Source of the DNA: Sulfidibacterium sp046706345 | Lineage (GTDB): Bacteria > Bacteroidota > Bacteroidia > Bacteroidales > F082 | Direction: 5' to 3' | Assembly: GCA_046706345.1 (NCBI GenBank) | Contig: JBJKPL010000236.1 | Location: 1 to 5,735, forward strand | Length of the DNA: 5,735 bases | Shown: one piece after another, positions 1 through 4,656 of the stretch | Layout of the letters: each line of letters opens with the position of its first letter | Numbering within the stretch: the stretch's first letter is position 1 | Translations under genes and position numbers: made by a program | The notes under the pieces: generated by a model | The model's input: only the letters and a program-made list of their open reading frames with translations | What the model was told of the DNA's origin: nothing | Databases searched by the model: none

Positions 1-22
1 AGAATACGCAGATCATTTTCCT

Positions 23-69
23 TCGTCCCATCGGGACGATTGATACCAAACCATGAATTGATTCATGGT
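23..69. repeat. Pair of adjacent perfect palindromes (REP-like element)
   Basis: Two perfect inverted repeats lie side by side. Bases 23-29 pair with 33-39 (TCGTCCC, 3-nt loop, GGGACGA), and 50-58 pair with 61-69 (ACCATGAAT, 2-nt loop, ATTCATGGT). Paired short palindromes in a gene-free stretch resemble the repetitive extragenic palindromes found in many Bacteroidota genomes. Only one copy is in this window, so genome-wide repetition is an inference. Confidence 0.5.
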
Positions 70-93
70 GGAAGACCATTTGATAAAGGCCAC

Positions 94-143
94 CCGCTGC
101 CGCCAACCCCATCCCGATCTATCGGGAGCTCCGACTTGTGACC
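94..143 (+). repeat. 50-bp dispersed repeat, copy 1
   Basis: This stretch aligns without gaps to 2591-2640, with 42 of 50 bases identical by hand count. Its centre is a hairpin: 112-118 (TCCCGAT) pairs with 121-127 (ATCGGGA) across a 2-nt loop. It ends in acttgtgac, a string shared with the second copy. Just downstream, 148-167 faintly resembles the promoter-like core that follows copy 2, so the repeat may be a larger module that has decayed here. It is probably a non-coding interspersed element. Confidence 0.65.
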
Positions 144-176
144 GGCCAAACTCTATGAACTTTTAATCTCACAAGT
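134..176. repeat. Spaced inverted repeat acttgtga / tcacaagt
   Basis: The octamer acttgtga at 134-141 recurs inverted as tcacaagt at 169-176, with 27 bases between. Each arm also overlaps a direct repeat, gtgaccgg (138-145 and 175-182). It may be the edge of the dispersed repeat or a chance arrangement; no function can be assigned. Confidence 0.35.
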
Positions 177-189
177 GACCGGAACACTT

Positions 190-205
190 GCCTGCCGTGG
201 CAGGC
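190..205. repeat. Palindrome GCCTGCC-gt-GGCAGGC
   Basis: This is a perfect 7-bp stem with a 2-nt loop. The sequence following it (201-225: caggct, then agcgaag, then gcttt) resembles 3468-3495 at the end of the AraC-family gene, which suggests a second type of interspersed element. The similarity is partial, with a 3-base length difference between caggct and agcgaag. Confidence 0.45.
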
Positions 206-263
206 TTGCGAGAGCGAAGAGCTTTCCTTTTTGTCAAATCAGTTCTCCCAAACCGTCATTTTG

Positions 264-683
264 CTTTCATTTTTTGCAAATTCCCTCTTCCAAATGTGAA
301 TTTTCCTTTCAGATTTGGATTTTTTCCTTTCACTTTTTGCAAAATCCCTTTCAGATTTGTGCTTTTTCCTTTCAGATTTGCATTTTTCCCTTTCAGATCC
401 ACGTTTTTGTCTTTCAGATTTATGCTTTTTCCTTTCAGATTTGTATTTTTTACTGTCCGGTCTGCGTTTTTTCCGTTCCTTTCCTGGGTATTTTCGTTCC
501 TTTCTTGTTTTTTTTCGCTCCTTTCGCGGTATTTTTCGTTCCGGTCTTGGTTTTTTTCGTTCCGGTCCCGATTTTTATCGTTCTGGTCCTGGTTTTTTTC
601 GTTCCGGTCCTGGTTTTTTTCGCTCCTTTCCTGGTTTTTTTCGCTCCTTTCCTGGTTTTTATCGTTCCATTTGGTGTTTCCTG
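264..683. repeat. Tandem array of twenty 21-bp units, pyrimidine-rich on the + strand
   Basis: Units start every 21 bases at 264, 285, 306 and so on to 663, with no insertion or deletion across 420 bp. The first nine (264-452) mostly begin ctttcagattt. Those from 474 onward begin cgttcc or cgctcc, followed by a cctgg-like core and a run of 5-8 T. The unit at 453 is intermediate. Units are well diverged by substitution; the most alike are 579 and 600, and 621 and 642. The length is a multiple of three, so all reading phases are kept through the array, and several are open because T/C-rich DNA rarely forms stops. The rightward frames would encode runs of Phe, Ser and Arg and have no convincing start. 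The array ends 26 bases before the terminator of the neighbouring leftward gene. Confidence 0.9.
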
Positions 684-708
684 TTGTCCCGAACCTGCCG
701 GGAACGAT

Positions 709-740
709 AAAAAAAGCGCAAGCCTTTCGGTTTGCGCTTT
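709..740 (-). terminator. Intrinsic terminator of the DUF4382 lipoprotein gene
   Basis: Bases 713-724 (AAAGCGCAAGCC) pair with 729-740 (GGTTTGCGCTTT): a 12-bp stem with one G-U wobble and a TTTC loop. Read leftward, the stem is followed by a run of seven U (bases 715-709). It lies 23 bases past the stop codon of the 764-1543 gene, as expected for a Rho-independent terminator. Confidence 0.85.
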
Positions 741-763
741 CCTGTTACTGTTTTAACTTATCA

Positions 764-1543
764 TCACTTCAGGGAAATGGATCCCAGATCGGTCACCTTT
801 CCGGCTGTCACGGAGACATTGTTTTTGGTCACCACGTTCAGCGTATCAACGCCCGGGGTGATGGTCACGGTATAGCTGCCGGGGTCCATCCCCTTGAACA
901 TAAAGACGCCGGTGGAATCGGAATAGGTATTGGTGGTATCGTTTTCCGAGGAAACGGCCATCACCGGAAACACGGCCTGAGGCGTCAGCTCGCCTTTGAT
1001 GGCACCGTATTCCGCTTCAAACGACGCTTTAATGACGGGCTTGAGATTGAAGTGGTTCGTCAGGCCCAGGGCGACAACGGACCGGCCGGCATTAAAATCA
1101 AGCAGGAGGTTATAGGTGATCCCTGCGGTAAGGGACTGGTCGATGTTCAGTTTCAAGCCCGATTGCTGGGCACTGGGGGTGTTCAGGCTGAAAGTGCTTC
1201 CATCGTTCAGCGTGACGGTATTGTTGCTTCCGAGGATCAGGCGGACCTGGTTGATCTGACCTGCAGGCAGGTCGATGGTGCCGAGCAATGTATCGGCGCC
1301 GCCGGTCAGGTCCATCAGGTTATACACGCCCGCATTTACATTCTGTAGGCTGACCCAACCGCTCGTTGAATCGGTGGTTTGGTTGATCTGTACTTCTTTG
1401 ATATCCACGTTCACGGCCTGGTAATCGCCGGGGGCATCGGTCAGTTTGACCTGTAAACGGGCCGGACTGCCCGATGAGTTATTCTTGCTGCAACCTGCCA
1501 GCAGCAATCCGATACTGATAAGAATTATGCTGTATTTTTTCAT
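764..1543 (-). CDS. DUF4382 lipoprotein with C-terminal carboxypeptidase-regulatory-like domain
   Basis: Predicted 259-aa exported lipoprotein of unknown function. Residues 1-18 form a lipoprotein signal peptide: two Lys, a hydrophobic stretch, and lipobox L15-A16-G17-C18 with Cys18 as the lipidated residue. The following Ser/Asn-rich linker lacks the acidic surface-export signal known in Bacteroidota, so a periplasm-facing anchor is likelier than surface display. Residues about 28-172 match DUF4382, including LTDAPGDY (34-41), DLPAGQINQVRLIL (91-104) and LLLDFNAGRSVV (146-157). Residues about 180-259 form a beta-rich carboxypeptidase-regulatory-like fold with the typical GVFMFKGMDPGSYTVTI stretch (212-228). 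The ATG at 1543 is chosen because the signal peptide begins directly there. The gene is monocistronic here, ending at a strong terminator. The family's molecular role is not established; a binding or structural role in the envelope is a guess. Confidence 0.9.
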   Translation of the reverse strand: MKKYSIILISIGLLLAGCSKNNSSGSPARLQVKLTDAPGDYQAVNVDIKEVQINQTTDSTSGWVSLQNVNAGVYNLMDLTGGADTLLGTIDLPAGQINQVRLILGSNNTVTLNDGSTFSLNTPSAQQSGLKLNIDQSLTAGITYNLLLDFNAGRSVVALGLTNHFNLKPVIKASFEAEYGAIKGELTPQAVFPVMAVSSENDTTNTYSDSTGVFMFKGMDPGSYTVTITPGVDTLNVVTKNNVSVTAGKVTDLGSISLK

Positions 1544-1656
1544 GATCGTAAAATTTTAATTTGATGTCAAAAAAGAACCTGTTTAGGGTGCATGGCAGGC
1601 CTCGTTTTTTTTCTTTTGATCTGCGCTGGATCAAAATAGTTACCTGCCTTATATAA

Positions 1657-1670
1657 ACCCGGATCCGGGT
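1657..1670. promoter_or_regulatory. Perfect 14-bp palindrome, possible operator
   Basis: ACCCGGATCCGGGT is identical to its reverse complement and does not extend further. It lies about 115 bp upstream of the lipoprotein start codon, where a dimeric repressor or activator could bind. Nothing links it to a known regulator, and a chance palindrome cannot be excluded. Confidence 0.25.
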
Positions 1671-1781
1671 CAGATATTGAAAATCGTGTCTTAAAAAATG
1701 TTAAATACCCGGGGAATAAATTGCCAAAACCCGCGTCTGGCGCGCCACAGAAGCGCCCGTAGCCACCGGGAATGCGGACGT

Positions 1782-1816
1782 GTTTCACCCATCCCGAAAC
1801 TTTGTACTTTTATTTT
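1782..1816 (+). promoter_or_regulatory. Promoter-like element, copy 1 (upstream of the methyltransferase)
   Basis: This element is nearly identical to 2646-2680: 33 of 35 bases match, including 26 consecutive bases at 1791-1816. Inside is aaacTTTG (1797-1804), one mismatch from the Bacteroidota -7 consensus TAnnTTTG. A T-rich stretch follows, where transcription would start. No clear -33 TTG was seen. The same sequence in front of two neighbouring rightward genes supports a promoter role. Confidence 0.55.
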
Positions 1817-1917
1817 TTCGGAACACTGAAAACAGTCAGCGGTGAGCTAAAATTCAACCCGTGCACCGGGAACGCCCATGAACTTCTTGCTTGCCTGTCT
1901 CTTTAAACAAAAACAAC

Positions 1918-2571
1918 ATGGAAATACTGGAGCGAAAACTGGATCCTGCCAAAACCCTGAAAAGTTTCCGGGAAGTGGTCTGGATCTATGATTTCTGGGG
2001 CCGCATCACCGAAAGAAAAGCAGCCCGGAAAGTGATCGAACTCGCGGACATCCGGGATGGAAAAAGCCTGCTGGAAGTCGCCTGCGGTACCGGTGTGGTG
2101 TTTGAACAACTCGTCAGGAAAAATCCCAACGGGCAAAATACCGGCATCGACCTGTCGCCGGACATGCTCGACAAAGCCCGGAAAAGATTGCGCTCAAATC
2201 CCTGCCATTATGAGCTGAAAGAAGCCGATGCCTTAAACCTTGATTTTGCGGATAACGCGTTTGATGTGGTGGTCAATAACTTTATGGTGGACCTGCTGCC
2301 GCAGGAATATTTCGACCGGCTGGCCCGGGAATTTTACCGGGTCTTAAAACCACAGGGCGTGTTTGTCATTTCAACCTTTTCTTTCGGAAACAAGAAGATC
2401 CATAAATTCTGGCTGTGGGTCGCCAGACATTTTCCCGACCTGTTAACGGGATGCCGACCCGTTTCGTTCAGGGAATACCTGATAAGAGCAGGATTCACCA
2501 TCGAAAAACAACTGGAGGTCAGTCAGAATACGTTCCCGTCAGAAATCATAAAAGCCAGAAAGAACGGTTAA
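1918..2571 (+). CDS. Class I SAM-dependent methyltransferase (UbiE/Methyltransf_11 type)
   Basis: Predicted 217-aa soluble enzyme that transfers a methyl group from S-adenosylmethionine to an unidentified acceptor. The SAM-binding glycine-rich loop (motif I) is LLEVACGTGV at 51-60. The acidic residue after beta-2 is in TGIDLSPDML (75-84). The DALNLDF segment (104-110) precedes the post-II strand FDVVVNNF (115-122), and motif III is FYRVLKPQGVFVIST (139-153). The N-terminal helix with YDFWGRITERKAA (24-36) resembles UbiE/COQ5-like enzymes, but a quinone substrate cannot be claimed. I chose the ATG at 1918 over an in-frame TTG at 1891 because it follows the A-rich tract aaacaaaaacaac typical of Bacteroidota starts. 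A promoter-like element lies at 1782-1816, and a hairpin after the stop (2609-2624) may end the transcript. Length is normal for the family. Confidence 0.88.
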   Translation: MEILERKLDPAKTLKSFREVVWIYDFWGRITERKAARKVIELADIRDGKSLLEVACGTGVVFEQLVRKNPNGQNTGIDLSPDMLDKARKRLRSNPCHYELKEADALNLDFADNAFDVVVNNFMVDLLPQEYFDRLAREFYRVLKPQGVFVISTFSFGNKKIHKFWLWVARHFPDLLTGCRPVSFREYLIRAGFTIEKQLEVSQNTFPSEIIKARKNG

Positions 2572-2590
2572 AATTATCCTTCCTGTCCTT

Positions 2591-2640
2591 CCGCTGTCGC
2601 CAAGTCCATCCCGATTTATCGGGAGCTTTAACTTGTGACG
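2591..2640 (+). repeat. 50-bp dispersed repeat, copy 2, with central hairpin
   Basis: This copy aligns gaplessly to 94-143 (42/50 identical). The hairpin 2609-2615 / 2618-2624 (TCCCGAT, tt, ATCGGGA) keeps its stem while the loop differs between copies (tt against ct). It starts 19 bases after the methyltransferase stop and ends 5 bases before the SDR promoter-like element, so it may serve as a weak terminator or insulator between the genes. No strong U-run follows the stem. Confidence 0.65.
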
Positions 2641-2645
2641 CTACA

Positions 2646-2680
2646 GTTTCCCCTATCCCGAAACTTTGTACTTTTATTTT
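2646..2680 (+). promoter_or_regulatory. Promoter-like element, copy 2 (upstream of the SDR gene)
   Basis: This is the second copy of the element at 1782-1816. The -7-like box aaacTTTG is at 2661-2668. Transcription would start near 2675, leaving a short leader of about 20 nt before the ATG at 2695. A TTG at 2633-2635 is a possible upstream element, but its spacing (25 bp) is longer than usual. Confidence 0.55.
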
Positions 2681-2694
2681 CAAAAAAGTAACAG

Positions 2695-3432
2695 ATGAAA
2701 AACGGATTCTTTTTAATCACGGGCACTTCGAAGGGGATCGGAGCAGCCGTGGCACAAAAAATATTACAGGAAGGACATACGGTGCTGGGCGTTTCCCGGA
2801 ACCGGTCCGAAAAACTTATTTCATCAAATTATCATCACCTCGCGATGGATCTGACGGACACGGCCGGCTTTGACCGGATCATGGAGCAGGCCGGAGCGCT
2901 CTTTGCAGGGCAGGATTTTGATTTTCTCTGTCTGATCAACAACGCTTCCGCCACCGAACCCATGGGATCCATCCAGACCCTGAACCCGGACGCCATCCAG
3001 GCGCATGTCACCATCGGGCTGATCGCGCCCATGATCCTGACTTCGTTGTTCATCAAAAAATTTCAGGACGAAAAAGCGAGGAAGAAAATCGTGTTGATGT
3101 CTTCGGGTGCCGCGTTGCATCCGCTGGCGGATATGAGTATTTACTGCGGTTCGAAAGCCGGATCGCTGATGTTCGGCCAGGTGGTGGGCGCCGAGCAAAA
3201 AGACAACGAACACGGCTTCGAGGTCGTCTCCATCGGCCCCGGGATGGTGGAGACGGAGATGCAACAAAGCGTCCGTTCCCAACCGGTCGAGGCGTTTGCC
3301 ATGGCGGGTTATTTCCGGCAGGCCTACGAAGAAGGCAAGGTGCAGGACCCTGCGGTTGTGGCCGGAAAGATCTATACGATCCTGCAAAACCACTACGACC
3401 CCGGGCAGTATGTCAGCGTGAGCGAGGTATAA
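2695..3432 (+). CDS. Short-chain dehydrogenase/reductase, benzil/sepiapterin-reductase-like
   Basis: Predicted 245-aa NAD(P)H-dependent oxidoreductase with a complete classical SDR core. The cofactor loop TGTSKGIG is at 9-16. Arg35 after the second strand suggests NADPH preference. NNAS is at 82-85, the catalytic Ser is in MSSG (135-138), and the catalytic pair Tyr150/Lys154 sits in YCGSK. The PGMVETEMQ stretch (182-190) and the overall pattern resemble Bacillus YueD, a benzil reductase, from memory of that protein; sepiapterin-reductase-like enzymes share it. It likely reduces a small carbonyl compound, but the natural substrate is unknown. The start ATG follows an A-rich stretch (caaaaaagtaacag). 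It has its own promoter-like element and lies 123 bp after the methyltransferase gene. It converges with the AraC-family gene across a 29-bp gap with no evident terminator. Length is typical. Confidence 0.9.
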   Translation: MKNGFFLITGTSKGIGAAVAQKILQEGHTVLGVSRNRSEKLISSNYHHLAMDLTDTAGFDRIMEQAGALFAGQDFDFLCLINNASATEPMGSIQTLNPDAIQAHVTIGLIAPMILTSLFIKKFQDEKARKKIVLMSSGAALHPLADMSIYCGSKAGSLMFGQVVGAEQKDNEHGFEVVSIGPGMVETEMQQSVRSQPVEAFAMAGYFRQAYEEGKVQDPAVVAGKIYTILQNHYDPGQYVSVSEV

Positions 3433-3452
3433 CTTCGAAATCGGAAACCGTC

Positions 3453-3496
3453 AGGTGCAGGCTACGACAGGCTCGTTTGAGGAGCGAAGGGCTTTT
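3453..3496. repeat. Interspersed-repeat-like sequence overlapping the AraC-family gene end
   Basis: Here caggct (3468-3473), agcgaag (3483-3489) and gctttt follow the same order and nearly the same spacing as at 201-225 near the left end. The block covers the last dozen codons and the stop codon of the leftward regulator. The similarity is partial, so this is tentative. Confidence 0.35.
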
Positions 3497-4331
3497 CGAA
3501 AGCATGGCGGTATTGCAACGGGGTGTAGCCCGTGACGTTTTTAAACGTCTTGTTGAAAAACGACACGTTCCCAAAACCGCATTCAAAACAGATCTCCGCC
3601 ACCATCTGGTCGGTGCTGCGGAGCAGGTTGCAGGCCTGCCGGATGCGGAATTCGGTGACCACCTGTCCCAGCGTTTTTTTGGTGACGCTTTTAAAATAAC
3701 GGCAAAAAGCCGAAGGGGTGAGGTGGGCAATTTCCGCCACCAGAGGCAGTGAAATGCCGTGCTGGTAATTTTCGATGATGTAGTTGAAAATGGTGCGGAA
3801 CCGTTCATTTTCCATCCCCGAAAGGTTCATTTCCATAAAATGCGGGTCGATCAGCCGGTTGTCAGCGGCGGCCGCGATCAGGTCCAGCAGTTCGATCAGT
3901 GCGGTGAAGCGCGCCACCCCGGATGCCTGCAGGCATTGCTCCATCTTCTGTACGATCCGGGCGCGGGGTTTCACCAGGATCCCCGCTTTGGACATGAATA
4001 ACAGCTTCCGGACGGCCTCCATCTCCGGAAGTTCCCAAAACTTTTCCCCGGCAACATGCTCATCGAACTGGATCACCGTGGCGCGGGCGCCGGTCCCTCC
4101 GGTCTCGCTCACCCAGCAATGCGGCACATTGGGCCCCACCAACACCAGATCTCCGGCTTCATAATGCGACACCACCCCGCCCACATAACGGTTTCCTCGG
4201 CTTTTCTTGATGTAGGTCAGTTCCAGCTCGGGATGGTAATGGTAGATCAGTTCAAAGTCCGGCTTGTACTCGTCGAACGCAGAAAACGAGTTTTCTGCAG
4301 GGGAAATGACTTGTTCGAATTTTGCTTTCAT
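3462..4331 (-). CDS. AraC-family transcriptional regulator with N-terminal cupin domain
   Basis: Predicted 289-aa DNA-binding regulator. The N-terminal half (about 25-95) is a cupin-like ligand pocket with the typical HYHPELE motif (31-37) and GDLVLVGPNVPH (60-71). The C-terminal about 100 residues (177-277) are the AraC double helix-turn-helix: the first HTH lies around ISLPLVAEIAHLTPSAFCRYFK (193-214), and the second around MVAEICFECGFGNVSFFNKTFK (243-264), followed by the conserved GYTPLQYR (268-275). I chose the ATG at 4331 because MKAKFEQV matches the usual beginning of such proteins and AGAAGG lies 11 bases upstream; ATG 4373 is an alternative. It is transcribed away from the corrinoid operon, so control of that operon is plausible but unproven. 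Its ligand is unknown; cupin-AraC proteins often sense sugars or aromatics. The extreme C-terminus (KPFAPQTSLS) may derive from an interspersed repeat. Confidence 0.9.
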   Translation of the reverse strand: MKAKFEQVISPAENSFSAFDEYKPDFELIYHYHPELELTYIKKSRGNRYVGGVVSHYEAGDLVLVGPNVPHCWVSETGGTGARATVIQFDEHVAGEKFWELPEMEAVRKLLFMSKAGILVKPRARIVQKMEQCLQASGVARFTALIELLDLIAAAADNRLIDPHFMEMNLSGMENERFRTIFNYIIENYQHGISLPLVAEIAHLTPSAFCRYFKSVTKKTLGQVVTEFRIRQACNLLRSTDQMVAEICFECGFGNVSFFNKTFKNVTGYTPLQYRHAFEKPFAPQTSLS

Positions 4332-4401
4332 CGCTATAATTACCTTCTGAAAGAGAAAAAAGAGGCCTTTCATGGCAAAATAACACAATTTTTGGATAAA
4401 A

Positions 4402-4438
4402 CCGGAGAAGTATTTTCCTCCGGACCGAAGTATTTTTG
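4402..4438 (+). promoter_or_regulatory. Direct-repeat operator candidate overlapping a -7 box
   Basis: The decamer GAAGTATTTT occurs at 4407-4416 and 4427-4436, 20 bp apart, about two helical turns, as expected for sites bound by AraC-type proteins. A partial inverted copy (AAAATAC) is at 4450-4456. The second repeat overlaps TATTTTTG (4431-4438), a perfect match to the -7 consensus TAnnTTTG, and no good -33 element precedes it, which fits activator dependence. CCGGAG/CTCCGG (4402-4407 / 4418-4423) could also form a hairpin. Rightward transcription would start near 4444. Confidence 0.45.
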
Positions 4439-4518
4439 ATTCAACCTAAAAAATACCGATTTACTGTGAACCGTTTTTTTAGAACAAATGGTTACTTTCC
4501 ATGGCACCGGAATATCAA

Positions 4519-4625
4519 CGGGAAAAGAAACTCCCGGATCACGGCATGATCTCACAAGAGAAGCAGCCCGCGGATCTTCAGGTCCCGGCCTTTAGCCATC
4601 CCCGAAAGGGAAGCCCGGGAATACC
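4519..4625 (+). promoter_or_regulatory. Structured leader upstream of the corrinoid operon
   Basis: Consecutive stem-loops fill the inferred 5' leader. CGGGA/TCCCG is at 4519-4523 / 4532-4536. The next stem, directly adjacent, is GATCA/TGATC (4537-4541 / 4547-4551). A weak GAAG/CTTC stem follows (4560-4563 / 4576-4579). Last is an outer stem TCCCGG/CCGGGA (4583-4588 / 4615-4620) enclosing CCC-GAAA-GGG with a GNRA-type tetraloop (4601-4610). The inferred leader is over 200 nt. I do not see the B12-box consensus or a SAM-I core, so this is not a recognised riboswitch class. It could be a divergent one, an attenuator, or unrelated palindromes. Confidence 0.35.
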
Positions 4626-4656
4626 ATGGGAAATCACCAAACAAAAACCCAACAAA

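Larger units (their letters stand above)
256..744 (-). other. Start-less open frame encoding charged heptad repeats (candidate gene remnant)
   Basis: Read leftward, the frame is open from just after a TAA at 747-745 to a TGA at 258-256. Through the array it encodes about nineteen heptads. The promoter-proximal ones have the pattern (N/S)-E-K-N-Q-(D/E)-R and the distal ones K-G-K-(S/N)-x-N-L. Variation is largely conservative (N/S, D/E, K/R), giving a very hydrophilic, probably disordered or helical chain. No ATG, GTG or TTG lies in this frame ahead of the repeats, and its first codons fall inside the terminator of the lipoprotein gene. It could be a decayed gene tail, a gene with a rare start, or a by-product of a 21-bp minisatellite. 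I do not recognise a family. Confidence 0.2.
1544..1917. other. Divergent intergenic region between lipoprotein and methyltransferase genes
   Basis: This 374-bp stretch separates divergent genes. It holds a perfect 14-bp palindrome (1657-1670) and a promoter-like element for the rightward gene (1782-1816). After the inferred transcription start, about 105 nt of leader precede the ATG at 1918; a weak hairpin (1825-1828 with 1833-1836) is the only structure seen there. A leftward 73-codon frame from a GTG at 1788 shows no recognisable domain or start context and is not called. I could not find a convincing leftward promoter. Confidence 0.6.

Noticed and set aside
264..683. CRISPR array
   Set aside because: Units are contiguous 21-bp tandem repeats with no unique spacers, and no cas-like gene is present.
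188..1348. Long rightward open frame of 386 codons (plus two shorter overlapping ones) across the repeat array
   Set aside because: Starts are TTG or GTG without context. The product is Phe/Ser/Arg runs from T-rich repeats, then antisense to the well-supported DUF4382 lipoprotein gene. Openness follows from base composition.
1567..1788. Leftward 73-codon frame in the divergent intergenic region
   Set aside because: It has a GTG start without a ribosome-binding or A-rich context and no recognisable domain, and it overlaps the palindrome and the edge of the promoter-like element.
1891..1917. Upstream TTG start for the methyltransferase
   Set aside because: The ATG at 1918 follows a typical A-rich start tract, and the nine extra residues add nothing recognisable.
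2415..2873. Rightward 152-codon frame overlapping the methyltransferase end and SDR start
   Set aside because: It is a shadow frame spanning two well-supported genes, the dispersed repeat and the promoter element; no domain is seen.
3433..3461. Bidirectional terminator between the convergent SDR and AraC-family genes
   Set aside because: No stem followed by a U-run can be drawn in the 29-bp gap.
3477..4439. Rightward frames antisense to the AraC-family gene
   Set aside because: These are shadow frames of a gene with a complete cupin and double helix-turn-helix; none has recognisable content.
4519..4625. Canonical cobalamin or SAM-I riboswitch
   Set aside because: The B12-box consensus and the SAM-I core are not visible; only short fragments resemble conserved segments. 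Kept as an unclassified structured leader.
4501..4656. Longer N-terminus (52 residues) for the activation-domain protein
   Set aside because: The segment is low in recognisable features and coincides with consecutive stem-loops; the ATG at 4657 has the typical A-rich upstream tract and yields the family's normal beginning.
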